A stretch of 64,000 nucleotides of DNA from Streptomyces sp. NBC_01591 (GTDB lineage: Bacteria > Actinomycetota > Actinomycetes > Streptomycetales > Streptomycetaceae), in assembly GCF_035918155.1 (NCBI RefSeq), contig NZ_CP109327.1:6262001-6326000 (forward strand). The letters run 5' to 3'. Positions within the stretch are counted from its first letter, which is position 1, and each line of letters opens with the position of its first letter. This document shows positions 49,571 through 59,300 of this stretch, piece after piece. The position numbers were made by a program, and so were the translations under genes. Under the pieces are notes generated by a model. That model searched no databases. It saw only the letters and a program-made list of their open reading frames with translations, and was not told the origin of the DNA.

Positions 49571-50152
49571 CTACCGCAGCCGAGCCATGAGCGCGTGTTC
49601 GACGAGCGTGATCAGCGCACTCTTCGCATCCGCACGGTGCCGCGCATCCGTCGTCAGAATCGGCGTGTCGGGGCCGATCTGGAGGGCTTCGCGGACTTCG
49701 TCGGGGGTGTAGGGCTGGTGTCCGTCGAAGCCGTTGAGGGCGATGACGAAGGGGAGGCCGCTGTTCTCGAAGTAGTCGACGGCGGGGAAGCAGTCGGCGA
49801 GGCGGCGGGTGTCGACGAGGACGACGGCGCCGATGGCGCCGCGGACCAGGTCGTCCCACATGAACCAGAAGCGGTCCTGTCCGGGCGTACCGAAGAGGTA
49901 CAGGATCAGGTCCTGGTCCAGGGTGATGCGACCGAAGTCCATCGCCACCGTGGTGGTGGTCTTGTCCCCGGTGTGCGTCAGGTCGTCGATGCCCGCGGAC
50001 GCGGACGTCATCACGGCTTCGGTGCGCAGCGGATTGATCTCCGAGACGGCACCGACGAACGTGGTCTTACCCACGCCGAAGCCCCCTGCCACCACGATCT
50101 TCGCCGAGGTAGTAGAGCGGGCTGCTCCGCCGCTAGAGCTTGCGAAGTCCAC
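49571..50152 (-). CDS. cvnD: Conservon GTPase CvnD (first conservon)
   Basis: 193-residue small GTPase. It has P-loop GGFGVGKTT, switch II-like FGTPGQDRFWFMWD and NGFDG in the place of NKxD. It is the nucleotide switch of the CvnA-D membrane-associated complex, which resembles eukaryotic G-protein systems. GTG 50152 overlaps cvnC by 20 nt. It differs from the second CvnD (54797-55378) at only five residues. By remembered synteny this conservon corresponds to SCO5537-SCO5540. Confidence 0.93.
   Translation of the reverse strand: MDFASSSGGAARSTTSAKIVVAGGFGVGKTTFVGAVSEINPLRTEAVMTSASAGIDDLTHTGDKTTTTVAMDFGRITLDQDLILYLFGTPGQDRFWFMWDDLVRGAIGAVVLVDTRRLADCFPAVDYFENSGLPFVIALNGFDGHQPYTPDEVREALQIGPDTPILTTDARHRADAKSALITLVEHALMARLR
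49665..49942. repeat. 278-bp perfect repeat, copy 1 (in cvnD)
   Basis: Identical base for base to 54891-55168, inside the paralogous cvnD. Mismatches start immediately outside (C/G at 49664, C/G at 49943). Confidence 0.9.
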
Positions 50153-50759
50153 TGAGCACCCTTTCGAGCAGTGTCACATCTGGCTGGCCGCCGGCGGACT
50201 CGTCGCCGCCGGGCTGATGGATAGCGACGAGTCCGGCCTCTGCCAGGTCGGCTACGAGGATCCGGGCAACGCCGAGCGGGATCGAGAGCAGTGCCGAAAT
50301 CTCGGCGACCGACTTGATCTCGAAACACAGCCGGCAGATCCGCTGGTGCTCGGGCAACTGCCCTTGCAGCCGGGACGGATCAGCCGTGGTACTGACCAAC
50401 GCCTCAATGGCGAGTTGGTAGCGCGGTCGGGTCCGGCCGCCGGTCATGGCGTACGGACGAACCAGCGGATTGTGCGCGGCGGGCGCGGCAGGCTCGGGGG
50501 TCTGCCGCGGCTGTACCGGCTGAATACGGGGCGTCCGGGGCGAGTCGTAGCGGTGCGGACGCTGCGTGGGCCACCCGGAACTCTGCCGGGTGTCCTGCGG
50601 CGGCTGCTGAGGCTGCTGCGGCTGCTGCTGATAGGGCCGGTAAGGCTGCTGGGCGCTCTGTCCGCTGGGTGCGGAGGGGAAATTGAATCGGTTGTCCCCG
50701 TGCTCACCCGGTACCTGCCGGCCACCGTTGTACGGGTGTCCGCCCTGGGGTGTGTCCAC
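50133..50759 (-). CDS. cvnC: Conservon DUF742 protein CvnC (first conservon)
   Basis: 208 residues. The N-terminal 95 are Pro/Gln-rich and disordered (PYQQQPQQPQQPPQ). The DUF742 core follows: LVRPYAMTGGRTRPRYQLAIEALVSTT, LPEHQRICRLCFEIKSVAEISALLSIPLGVARILVADLAEAGLVAIHQP, ending VTLLERVLSGLRKL; it is a winged-helix-like fold. The long tail is absent from the second CvnC (135 aa). GTG 50759 has GGAGGA upstream. Confidence 0.92.
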   Translation of the reverse strand: MDTPQGGHPYNGGRQVPGEHGDNRFNFPSAPSGQSAQQPYRPYQQQPQQPQQPPQDTRQSSGWPTQRPHRYDSPRTPRIQPVQPRQTPEPAAPAAHNPLVRPYAMTGGRTRPRYQLAIEALVSTTADPSRLQGQLPEHQRICRLCFEIKSVAEISALLSIPLGVARILVADLAEAGLVAIHQPGGDESAGGQPDVTLLERVLSGLRKL

Positions 50760-50848
50760 GATTCCTCCTCCGACTACCGGTCCCGATCCCAGTGGGTCCG
50801 CGCCACCGCACCTTATGGCCCGGTGGCGCGAAACGCACTGTCTGCCTA

Positions 50849-51271
50849 CTAGTTAAGAAGACTTCCCTGCAGTTCAGCACGGAGGTCCGGGGTGAGGACA
50901 CTGCCCGCACGGTCGACGAGAAGTGCCATTTCGTACCCGACCAGACCGATATCGGCGTCCGGATGTGAGAGAACGGCCAGCGAGGATCCGTCGGAAATGG
51001 ACATGATGAAGAGGAATCCGCGCTCCATCTCCACAACTGTCTGATTCACCGCACCGCCCTCGAAGATCCGCGAGGCACCCGCGGTCAGCGAGGTCAGCCC
51101 GGAGGCGACGGCCGCCAGCTGGTCGGCACGGTCACGGGGGAATCCCTCGGACATGGCCAGCAGGAGTCCGTCGGCGGAGACCACCACCGTGTGCGACACC
51201 CCAGGGGTGTTGTCCACGAAGTTGGTGATCAACCAGTTCAGATTCTGCGCCGCCTGGCTCATCGGGCTCAC
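50849..51271 (-). CDS. cvnB: Conservon roadblock/LC7 protein CvnB (first conservon)
   Basis: 140-residue roadblock/LC7 domain protein (NLNWLITNFVDNTPGVSHTVVVSADGLLLAMSEGF ... LTPDLRAELQGSLL), the likely GTPase-activating or scaffold partner. GTG 51271 follows AGGAG embedded in the end of cvnA; an inner ATG at 51262 is the alternative. One base separates it from the cvnA stop. Confidence 0.93.
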   Translation of the reverse strand: MSPMSQAAQNLNWLITNFVDNTPGVSHTVVVSADGLLLAMSEGFPRDRADQLAAVASGLTSLTAGASRIFEGGAVNQTVVEMERGFLFIMSISDGSSLAVLSHPDADIGLVGYEMALLVDRAGSVLTPDLRAELQGSLLN

Positions 51272-51272
51272 A

Positions 51273-54200
51273 CTAACGCTCCTGGTTGTAGGTATTACTG
51301 TCGTCCGAACCCGCGCTGCGTCCCCGCAGTACGCCCCGCCGCAGGTTGCTCAACCTGCCGCGGACGTCCTCGGGGGCACGGGAAACCTGAGGGCCGCCCT
51401 GCAAGGTCTGCTCCGCCGCACCCTCGACCAGATTGGCCTTGGGTACCCGCCGGGGGAGTCCGGACGGGGTGATCCCGCCCGCCTTCGGCTCCCGGAGCTT
51501 CTCCGCCCGCTCCCAGCGCTCGTCGTTGGCCGAGCGCCAGTCGTCGGAGCCGTTTCCGTCCGCTTGCGCGGGCGACGGCTGCTGCGGCAGTTCCTCCTGC
51601 TGCTGCGGCTGTTGCTGCGCGGCGACGGGCCGGCTTTTCCCGCGGCCGGTGGGCTGCCAGTGCTGCTGGCCGCCCCGGCGCGGCAGACCGGCTTCGGTCA
51701 GCTCAGGACCGGAGTCGGGCGTGGGCTCCGGACGGTCGAAGCCTACGCGCTCCTGCGGCTCCGTGGGGGCGCTCGGGACGGATTCCGTTTCGGCCGGTGC
51801 CGGCGGCTCGTACGCACCCTGGTAGGCGCTCTGATCCGGCCAGTCTCCCTGGTGGGACTGGGGAGCGAACTGTTCCTCGTACGTCGGCTGCGAGGCCTCA
51901 CCGGCCGTGTATGGGGCTTCCGTATAGCCACCGGGCAGACCCTGGTCGGGCAGCTGGGCAAAGCCCGCGTCGGCGCGGTAGGGGTCGTAGCCGCCCTCGT
52001 ACGGAGCCTGCTCGTACTGCTCCTGCCGCGAGCCCTGCTGCGGCTCCGGGGCGTATCCGTTCCCGGCGTACTGGTTGCCGGCGTACGGATCCTGCGGGAA
52101 CTGCGGGGGCTCGCCCGCCGTCTGCGCCTCCAGCGCCGCACGGCGCTCCTCACGCATCAGCGAACGGCCCACCGGATCCAGCTGCGCCGCCTCCGCCGAG
52201 GACTGCTCGTAGCGGGAGTCGTCGAAGCCCAGCTCCGCCGCAGTGCGCATGTGCGGCTGGGACGGCTGCTGTTCGAAGCTCTGCTGCTCCGGAATGATCG
52301 AGGAGACGGTGAAGTCGTCCGCCGCGGCGGACGGTCCGCCACCGCCACCGTGGGTGATCGCGTCCGGCAGCATGACCAGCGACGTGGTTCCGGCCTGCTC
52401 GCCCGAGGGGCGCAGCTGGACCCGGATGCCGTGCCGGTCGGCGAGACGGCCGACCACGAACAGACCCATCCGCTGCGACACCGCGGCGTCCACGGTCGGC
52501 GGGTTGGCCAGCTTGTGGTTGATGTCGGCGAAGTCCTCGGCGGTGAGCCCGATGCCCTTGTCGTGGATCTCGATCATCACGCGGCTGTCGGGCAGCCGGG
52601 TCGCGGTGACCCGCACCTTGGTCTGCGGCGAGGAGAACGTGGTGGCGTTCTCCAGCAGCTCGGCCAGCAGGTGCACGAGGTCGGTGACCGACTGGCCGTG
52701 GATCTCGGTCTCGGGCACCCCGGTGAGCTCGATGCGCTCGTACGACTCCACCTCGGAGGCGGCGGCACGGAGCACGTCGACCAGCGGGACCGGCTGGTTC
52801 CAGCGGCGGCCGGGTTCCTCGCCGGCGAGGACCAGGAGGTTCTCGCCGTTGCGGCGCATACGGGTGGCCAGGTGGTCCAGCCGGAAGAGGTTCTCCAGCT
52901 GGTCCGGGTCGGCCTCGTTGTTCTCCAGGTCGGTGATGAGGGTCAACTGGCCCTCGATCAGCGACTGGTTGCGGCGCGAGAGATTGGTGAAGATGGCGTT
53001 GACGTTACCCCGCAGCATGGCCTGCTCGGCCGCCAGCCGGACCGCCTCGCGGTGCACCTGGTCGAAGGCGCGGGCGACCTCGCCGATCTCGTCGTGGCTG
53101 TGGATCGGGATCGGCTGGACGCGGGTGTCGACCCGGCCCGGTTCGGCCCGGGAGAGCTGGTCGACCAGCATCGGCAGCCGCTGCTCGGCGATCCCGAAGG
53201 CGGCCGTACGCAGCCGGCGCATCGAGCGGCTCATCTGCTGGGCCATGAGGCCGGCCAGCACGAAGGCGGCAAGCAGGGCGACGATCACGACGGCGGCGTT
53301 GACGATGGCGTCGGTCCTGGCACTGGACGAGATGTCCGCGGCCTCGGCCACGGCCTTGTCGACGAGCTCGTCCTCGACCGTGGTGTAGCCGTCGAACTTG
53401 GCGGTGGCGGCCGCCATCCAGGTCTCGGGCGTGATGCCCTTCGCGGCCAGCTTCTCGGGCGACTTGCCCTGCCCGATCTGCTGGGCCATGCCGTCGAAGA
53501 CCGAGCCGTCGATGCTGGGCGGGGCGACGAACGGGACCCCCGCGGCGTCGGCCTTCTCCTTGGCCTTCTTCAGCTTCTCCGCGCCCTCGTCGGCCTTGGC
53601 GGCCATGACCTGCTTCAACCGGGCCGCGTCGGCCTCCGTGCCGCCGGAGACGAACTCGCCGAGCGCGATCTGCTCCAGGTAGTTGTACGAGCCGAAGGCC
53701 TTGACCTGGGCATCGAACTTGGCGCTCTCCTGGCTCGGACGCACCAGCAGGTGCATGCCGATGGAGCGCTGAAGCGATTCTGCAGCCTTGGCGAGCTCGA
53801 CCGCGTAGACCGTACGGCCGTAGGTGGTGATGTTGCCGGTGCCCAGACCCAGCTCGTTGCTGAACTCCATCAGGGAGTGCTGGACCCTGACGTAGCCCTC
53901 CTCCGTCTTCACCGGGTCCATGCCCTCGGCGAAGGCGGCCTTGCGCAGCTCGGGGAGTGTGGGCTCCTCCAGCCGGAGCAGCTGAAGACGCCGCTCCAGG
54001 CCCTGCTTCTTGGGCATGCCCTTCACGGCCTCGTTGAACTTGCCCGCGGCGTTGTCGGTGGTGGCCTGGACCTCCCCGATGACGGCGGCGTCACGCTTGT
54101 TCGAGAGCAGGGGCTGAGCGGAGAGGTCACGCTCATTGAGGAGCGCCTGGCCGTACTCGGCGGCCGCGCGCACGATCAGCGCGGTCTTCTCGGCGTCCTG

Positions 54201-54449
54201 CGCCTCACGCCAGGTGTCGATCGACCCCTTCACCTGGAATCCGCCCATGACCAGGCCGACCAGGACGGGGATCAGGAGAATCGCGTTCAGCCGGGTGGGT
54301 ACCCGCCAGTTGCGAGGCGACAGCCGGCTGGTGCTGCCACCGGACACCGCCGCGTCGGACGCATCGGCGGACGACGCCGCGGCGCGCGGTGGCGGGGTGA
54401 AGTTGCCCCGCTCCTGCCGCGCCGTGGAGCTCGCGTTGCTTCGCCTCAC
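51273..54449 (-). CDS. cvnA: Conservon sensor kinase CvnA (first conservon)
   Basis: 1058-residue membrane sensor. TM1 is near residues 55-75, then an extracytoplasmic nitrate-sensor-like helical domain of about 305 residues, TM2 near 385-407, HAMP and a coiled coil (DEIGEVARAFDQVHREAVRLAAEQ). A histidine-kinase ATPase domain follows (LLAELLENATTFSSPQ, DKGIGL, MGLFVVGRLADRHGI). The C-terminal tail of about 370 residues is Pro/Gln/Tyr-rich and disordered, ending with RVPKANLVEGAAEQTL and ED-VRGRLSNLRRG, a motif shared by both copies. GTG 54449 has GAGAGG upstream. It is the receptor of the conservon complex. Confidence 0.93.
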   Translation of the reverse strand: MRRSNASSTARQERGNFTPPPRAAASSADASDAAVSGGSTSRLSPRNWRVPTRLNAILLIPVLVGLVMGGFQVKGSIDTWREAQDAEKTALIVRAAAEYGQALLNERDLSAQPLLSNKRDAAVIGEVQATTDNAAGKFNEAVKGMPKKQGLERRLQLLRLEEPTLPELRKAAFAEGMDPVKTEEGYVRVQHSLMEFSNELGLGTGNITTYGRTVYAVELAKAAESLQRSIGMHLLVRPSQESAKFDAQVKAFGSYNYLEQIALGEFVSGGTEADAARLKQVMAAKADEGAEKLKKAKEKADAAGVPFVAPPSIDGSVFDGMAQQIGQGKSPEKLAAKGITPETWMAAATAKFDGYTTVEDELVDKAVAEAADISSSARTDAIVNAAVVIVALLAAFVLAGLMAQQMSRSMRRLRTAAFGIAEQRLPMLVDQLSRAEPGRVDTRVQPIPIHSHDEIGEVARAFDQVHREAVRLAAEQAMLRGNVNAIFTNLSRRNQSLIEGQLTLITDLENNEADPDQLENLFRLDHLATRMRRNGENLLVLAGEEPGRRWNQPVPLVDVLRAAASEVESYERIELTGVPETEIHGQSVTDLVHLLAELLENATTFSSPQTKVRVTATRLPDSRVMIEIHDKGIGLTAEDFADINHKLANPPTVDAAVSQRMGLFVVGRLADRHGIRVQLRPSGEQAGTTSLVMLPDAITHGGGGGPSAAADDFTVSSIIPEQQSFEQQPSQPHMRTAAELGFDDSRYEQSSAEAAQLDPVGRSLMREERRAALEAQTAGEPPQFPQDPYAGNQYAGNGYAPEPQQGSRQEQYEQAPYEGGYDPYRADAGFAQLPDQGLPGGYTEAPYTAGEASQPTYEEQFAPQSHQGDWPDQSAYQGAYEPPAPAETESVPSAPTEPQERVGFDRPEPTPDSGPELTEAGLPRRGGQQHWQPTGRGKSRPVAAQQQPQQQEELPQQPSPAQADGNGSDDWRSANDERWERAEKLREPKAGGITPSGLPRRVPKANLVEGAAEQTLQGGPQVSRAPEDVRGRLSNLRRGVLRGRSAGSDDSNTYNQER

Positions 54450-54796
54450 TCGACCAACAACCTCTCGGCGTCGGCACCTACGCTGTGCCGTATTTCGTTC
54501 AGGGCCGTACTACTCGGGAGTTCGTCGAATTCCAGCACGGGGACCGGTCGCGTTCCAAACAGTCGGAACCTGTCATTCCGAGTGGCCCATGCCTCAGAAA
54601 AAACGGGCATAAAGAACGAGCCCCGTCAAAAGGCGGGACTCATGTGAGCGCAGTGGCACCAATTGGATGCGTCGGGTGTCGAACGCGGCTCAATTCTCTG
54701 TCGAAACGTTATGAATACGGGGGCGGATCGTGTCAAAGGACACAGTCCACCCCCGTCCGACTACGGTAACTACCGTATGGCAATACCGACTTGTGC
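54450..54796 (-). promoter_or_regulatory. Gap between conservons: terminator and inverted repeat
   Basis: No gene. At 54717-54757 an 18-nt stem (ACGGGGGCGGATCGTGTC with its partner, two C-A mismatches and a T-G pair) and an AAAG loop probably terminates the second conservon. At 54762-54777 TACGGTA / TACCGTA forms a 16-bp inverted repeat. The part nearest 54449 should hold the promoter of the first cvnA. Confidence 0.55.
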
Positions 54797-55378
54797 CTAC
54801 TTGAGCCGAGCCATGAGCGCGTGCTCCACGAGCGTGATCAGACCGCTCTTGGCATCCGCACGGTGCCGGGCGTCCGTCGTGATGATCGGGGTGTCGGGGC
54901 CGATCTGGAGGGCTTCGCGGACTTCGTCGGGGGTGTAGGGCTGGTGTCCGTCGAAGCCGTTGAGGGCGATGACGAAGGGGAGGCCGCTGTTCTCGAAGTA
55001 GTCGACGGCGGGGAAGCAGTCGGCGAGGCGGCGGGTGTCGACGAGGACGACGGCGCCGATGGCGCCGCGGACCAGGTCGTCCCACATGAACCAGAAGCGG
55101 TCCTGTCCGGGCGTACCGAAGAGGTACAGGATCAGGTCCTGGTCCAGGGTGATGCGACCGAAGTCCATGGCGACGGTCGTCGTCGTCTTGCCCCCGGTGT
55201 GCGTCAGGTCGTCGATGCCCGCGGACGCGGACGTCATCACGGCTTCCGTACGCAACGGGTTGATCTCCGAGACGGCACCGACGAACGTGGTCTTGCCCAC
55301 GCCGAAGCCCCCTGCCACCACGATCTTCGCCGAGGTGGTGGCCCGGGCCGCACCGCCGCTAGAGCTTGCGAAGTCCAC
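54797..55378 (-). CDS. cvnD: Conservon GTPase CvnD (second conservon)
   Basis: 193 residues, with P-loop GGFGVGKTT, FGTPGQDR and NGFDG as in the first copy; differences are Ala13, Gly63, an Ile for Leu, a Gly for Ala and a terminal Lys. It overlaps cvnC by 20 nt. From memory this conservon corresponds to cvn1 of S. coelicolor (SCO5544-SCO5541). Confidence 0.93.
   Translation of the reverse strand: MDFASSSGGAARATTSAKIVVAGGFGVGKTTFVGAVSEINPLRTEAVMTSASAGIDDLTHTGGKTTTTVAMDFGRITLDQDLILYLFGTPGQDRFWFMWDDLVRGAIGAVVLVDTRRLADCFPAVDYFENSGLPFVIALNGFDGHQPYTPDEVREALQIGPDTPIITTDARHRADAKSGLITLVEHALMARLK
54891..55168. repeat. 278-bp perfect repeat, copy 2 (in cvnD)
   Basis: Identical to 49665-49942. The flanking parts of the two genes are clearly diverged at silent positions. 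Confidence 0.9.
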
Positions 55379-55766
55379 TGAGCACCCTTTCGAGCAGTGT
55401 CACATCCGGCGCGCCGCCGGTCTCTCCATTGCCCGGCTGGTGGATGGCCACCATGCCGGCTTCCGCCAGGTCCGCCACGAGGATCCGGGCCACGCCGAGC
55501 GGCATCGACAGCAGTGCCGAGACCTCGGCCACCGACTTGACCTCACGGCAGAGGTGGCAGATCCGCTGGTGCTCGGGGAGCAGGGTCCCCAGATGCGCGG
55601 GGTCGGCCGTGGTGGAGACCAGTGCCTCTATGGCGAGCTGATAGCGCGGCCGGGTCCGGCCACCGGTCATGGCGTACGGGCGGACCAGTGGCTGGTCGCC
55701 TTCACCTTCGTACGACGCGTGGTGCAGTGCGCCGTACGGATCGGGTGAGGCGGGTGGCGGGGTCAT
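55359..55766 (-). CDS. cvnC: Conservon DUF742 protein CvnC (second conservon)
   Basis: 135-residue DUF742 protein (QPLVRPYAMTGGRTRPRYQLAIEALVSTTADPAHLGTLLPEHQRICHLCREVKSVAEVSALLSMPLGVARILVADLAEAGMVAIHQPG). It lacks the Pro/Gln tail of the first CvnC. GGAGGA lies before ATG 55766. Confidence 0.93.
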   Translation of the reverse strand: MTPPPASPDPYGALHHASYEGEGDQPLVRPYAMTGGRTRPRYQLAIEALVSTTADPAHLGTLLPEHQRICHLCREVKSVAEVSALLSMPLGVARILVADLAEAGMVAIHQPGNGETGGAPDVTLLERVLSGLRKL

Positions 55767-55899
55767 GAATCCTCCGGGCGTGACAGCAGTACGTCGGCTT
55801 GCCGTCTGAAGGGGCCGGTGGGGGGCTCTAAGCGGCCTGACGGGTGAGGGATGAGGGCATTACCTGGGGCAATCGAGTCTGTCATCGATCCATGGCCGC

Positions 55900-56322
55900 C
55901 TAATGGAGCAGGCTGCCTTGGAGCTCGGCGCGGAGGTCGGGGGTGAGAACGCTGCCCGCACGGTCGACCAGCAGGGCCATCTCGTACCCGACCAGGCCGA
56001 TGTCGGCGTCCGGGTGGGCGAGAACGGCCAGCGAGGAGCCGTCCGAGATGGACATCAGGAAGAGGAACCCGCGTTCCATCTCCACCACGGTCTGGCTGAC
56101 GGCGCCGCCTTCGAAGATCCGCGAGGCACCCGCGGTCAGCGAGGTCAGCCCGGAGGCGACGGCGGCCAGCTGGTCGGCGCGGTCACGGGGGAATCCTTCG
56201 GACATGGCCAGCAGGAGTCCGTCGGCGGAGACCACCACCGTGTGCGACACCCCGGGGGTGTTGTCCACGAAGTTGGTGATCAACCAGTTCAGATTCTGCG
56301 CGGCCTGACTCATCGGGCTCAA
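55900..56322 (-). CDS. cvnB: Conservon roadblock/LC7 protein CvnB (second conservon)
   Basis: 140 residues, differing from the first CvnB at four positions. The start corresponding to the first copy is TTG here (56322), abutting the cvnA stop with AGGAG 6 nt upstream; an ATG at 56313 would drop three residues but lacks a close SD. The role is as for the first copy. Confidence 0.92.
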   Translation of the reverse strand: MSPMSQAAQNLNWLITNFVDNTPGVSHTVVVSADGLLLAMSEGFPRDRADQLAAVASGLTSLTAGASRIFEGGAVSQTVVEMERGFLFLMSISDGSSLAVLAHPDADIGLVGYEMALLVDRAGSVLTPDLRAELQGSLLH

Positions 56323-59300
56323 CTAACGCTCCTGCTGGTGAGTGGGGCCGAGTGGGAAACTGCCGGTCGACTGGCCGTTGTTGGCCTGCCGCCCTTGCTG
56401 GATGCCCCGGCGGAGATTGGTCAACCGCCCGCGTACATCATCGGGGGCACGTGACACCTGAGGACCGGACTGATGGTTCTGCTGCTGAGCGGTGCCCGGC
56501 ACCAGGTTGGCCCGAGGCACTCGGCGCGGCAGTCCGGAAGTGGTCACTCCGCCTGCCGCGGGCTTCTTGACCCGCTCCGCCTGCCGTACGAGTTCGTCGT
56601 TCGGCGAGGGGCGCCAGGAACTTGTGGTGCTGCCCGTGTCGCCCTCGCCGCGGTTGGGCGCCGCGGGAGCGGGAGGCTCCGGGGCGGTCGGCCGCTGGGG
56701 GAGGGACGCGGGCGCCTGCGGCTCGGCGGGCGGCTGCTGGCCACCCTGCTGCGGGCCGTGGAACCAGTTGGTCTCCAGGGTGTCGTACAGCGGCGTACGA
56801 CCGTCCCCGGGCCCGGCCGCCGGAGGCAGCGCCTCGGGCTGCGGCTGCGGCGGCAGGACCGGACGGTACTGCGCGTCACCGGTGGGCGCGACGGGCGGAC
56901 GCGGGGCGCCGAAGTCCTCGTCGTCCCGGCCGCGCTGACGCGGGGCCGGCAGGCCCTGGTCCTGCGCCCGGACAGGCTGCTGTCCGAAGTCGGGGCGGGC
57001 GAACTGTGCGGTGCTTGCCGGGTCCTGGGCGGACAGGTCCTGCGGGGCCGGAGCCGAGAAGTCCGGGCGGGCGAACTCGGCGGTGGAGCCGGGGCCCTGC
57101 CGGTCGTCCATGGGCGCCCGCGGGGTGAGCGGCGGGCTCATCGGCCGCTGGAACTGGCCGGTGGACTCGGGGTCCTCGTGACCGCGCGGGGCGTCCAGCG
57201 GAGTACGCCGCGGCGCGGACGGCTCCTCGGTGCCCCAGCTGGTGGTCTGCGGACGCTGCGGCTGAGGGTTGCCACCGGGCAGCTCGGCACGCGGGCCGCC
57301 GACCGGGGGCAGCTGACGGCCGGGATCGCCCTGGCCGGCGGGCTGCTGGAAGCCGCCCTGGTCGGCCGGGTTCTGCCGGGACTGCTGCGGTTGGGACGGC
57401 TGCCACGGGGCGGGGCCGTTCGGCCGGCCCTGCGAGCCGTTCTGGTCCTGGCGGTCCGGACCCTGGCGGTTCTGGTCCTGGCGGTGCTGGCCGAACAGGT
57501 CGGGCCCGCCCGATTCCGTACGACCCGGTCCGTCGCCCTGGCCGCGGGCACCTAGGCGGGCACCGTTGCCGAAGGCGCCGGCGAGGCCGCCGCCGTGACG
57601 ATGCGGTTCCGGGCGGGAGGCGTCCTGCGGTCCGGAGCCGGACAGCCCGGCGGACTGGAATCCGGCGTTCTGCTGGCCCTGCTGGTTCGGCTGGCCCTGC
57701 TGATGGCGGGGGCCGCCGTCGCGCGAGGGCAGTGCGGCCCGCGGTGCGGAGCCCGCACCGACCTGACCGCGCGAGGCGCCGGGCCCCGAGGCGAGACGGC
57801 CGGCCGGGCCCGACGGGGAGCTGCCGAGGCCGGGACGGGAGCCGTTGCCCGGGCCCGCCGTGTTGCCACCGGCGAGCAGGCCGCCGGGGGCGCCGGACTG
57901 CTGTCCGGGTGCCTGCTTGGGAGCCGGCTGCTTGCCGCCGTGCGCGACGTCGACGGGCAGCATGACCAGCGCGGTCGTGCCGCCGGAGTCGGACGGCCGC
58001 AGCTGGATCCGGATGCCGTGGCGCAGGGACAGCCGGCCGACCACGAACAGACCCATGCGGCGGGAGACCGAGACGTCCACGGTGGGCGGCGAGGCGAGCC
58101 GCTCGTTGATCGCCGCGAGGTCCTCGGGGGAGAGGCCGATACCGGTGTCGTGGATCTCGACCAGCACCCGCCCGTCGGGCAGCGCGTGACCGGTGACCCG
58201 GACCTTCGTCTGCGGCGAGGAGAACGACGTGGCGTTCTCCAGCAGCTCGGCGAGCAGGTGCACGAGGTCGTTGACCACGCGGCCCGCGACCTCGGTGGCG
58301 GGCACCGCGGCCAGTTCGATGCGCTCGTACTGCTCCACCTCGGAGGCGGCGGCACGGAGCACGTCGACCAGCGGGACGGGGCGGGTCCACCGGCGGCCCG
58401 GCTCCTCGCCCGCGAGGACGAGGAGGTTCTCGCCGTTACGGCGCATACGGGTCGCGAGGTGGTCGAGCTTGAAGAGCGAGGAGAGCTGGTCCGGGTCGGC
58501 CTCGCGCGACTCCAGTTCGGAGATGAGCGAGAGCTGACGCTGGATGAGGCCCTGGCTGCGGCGCGAGAGGTTGGTGAACATCGCGTTGACGTTGCCCCGG
58601 AGAAGGGCCTGCTCGGCGGCGAGACGGACGGCCTCGCGGTGCACGTCGTCGAAGGCCGCGGCCACCTGGCCGATCTCGTCCCGGGAGTGCACACCGACCG
58701 ACTCGACCGAGGTGTCCACGTCTTGCGGGTCGGCCTCGGAGAGCTGCTTGACGAGCTCGGGCAGCCGGTCCTGGGCCACGCGCGTGGCCGTGTCCTGCAG
58801 CCGTCGCAGCGAACGGATCATCGACCGGGCGACGACGAAGGCACCGACCAGCGAGACGCCGAGCACCAGCAGGATGAGCGCACCGCTGATGATCGCTTCG
58901 CGCTTCGACTCGTCGCGGAGCTCGCGGGCCTTGCCCTCCATGTCGCTGAGGAGGGTCTCCTCGATGGTCTTCATCGCCTGGATCTTGGTGGAGCTCTGGT
59001 CGTACCAGTCCAGGTAGGAGCGCCGCGCGGTGCCGGTCATGCCCGAGGGGCTGTCCAGCACCTTCTTCGCGTAGGTGTTGGCGGCCTTGATCTCCGGGTT
59101 GCCCTCGTCCAGCGTGGCGGTCAGCTCGTCGGCGTTGTTGCCGGTGGCCTGGTACACGCCCTCGAAGGAGCGGAGCGCCGCACGCTCCTTGTTGAGCGCG
59201 GCCTTGCCGAACTGCTTGTCGTTCTCGTCGAGGTGCGGCTGCTTGTCGTTGCCGCCGGGCAGGGCCGCGGCGATGATCGCGCGCTGGACCGAGGCGTACT

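Noticed and set aside
51153..54647. Very long plus-strand open frame over the first cvnA
   Set aside because: It is a shadow of the minus-strand CvnA; composition is Leu/Arg/Gly-rich with no domains.
54891..55168. Assembly duplication as explanation of the 278-bp identity
   Set aside because: Flanking sequence on both sides is paralogous but diverged, and gene order is complete in each conservon, so collapse or duplication error is unlikely without reads to show it.
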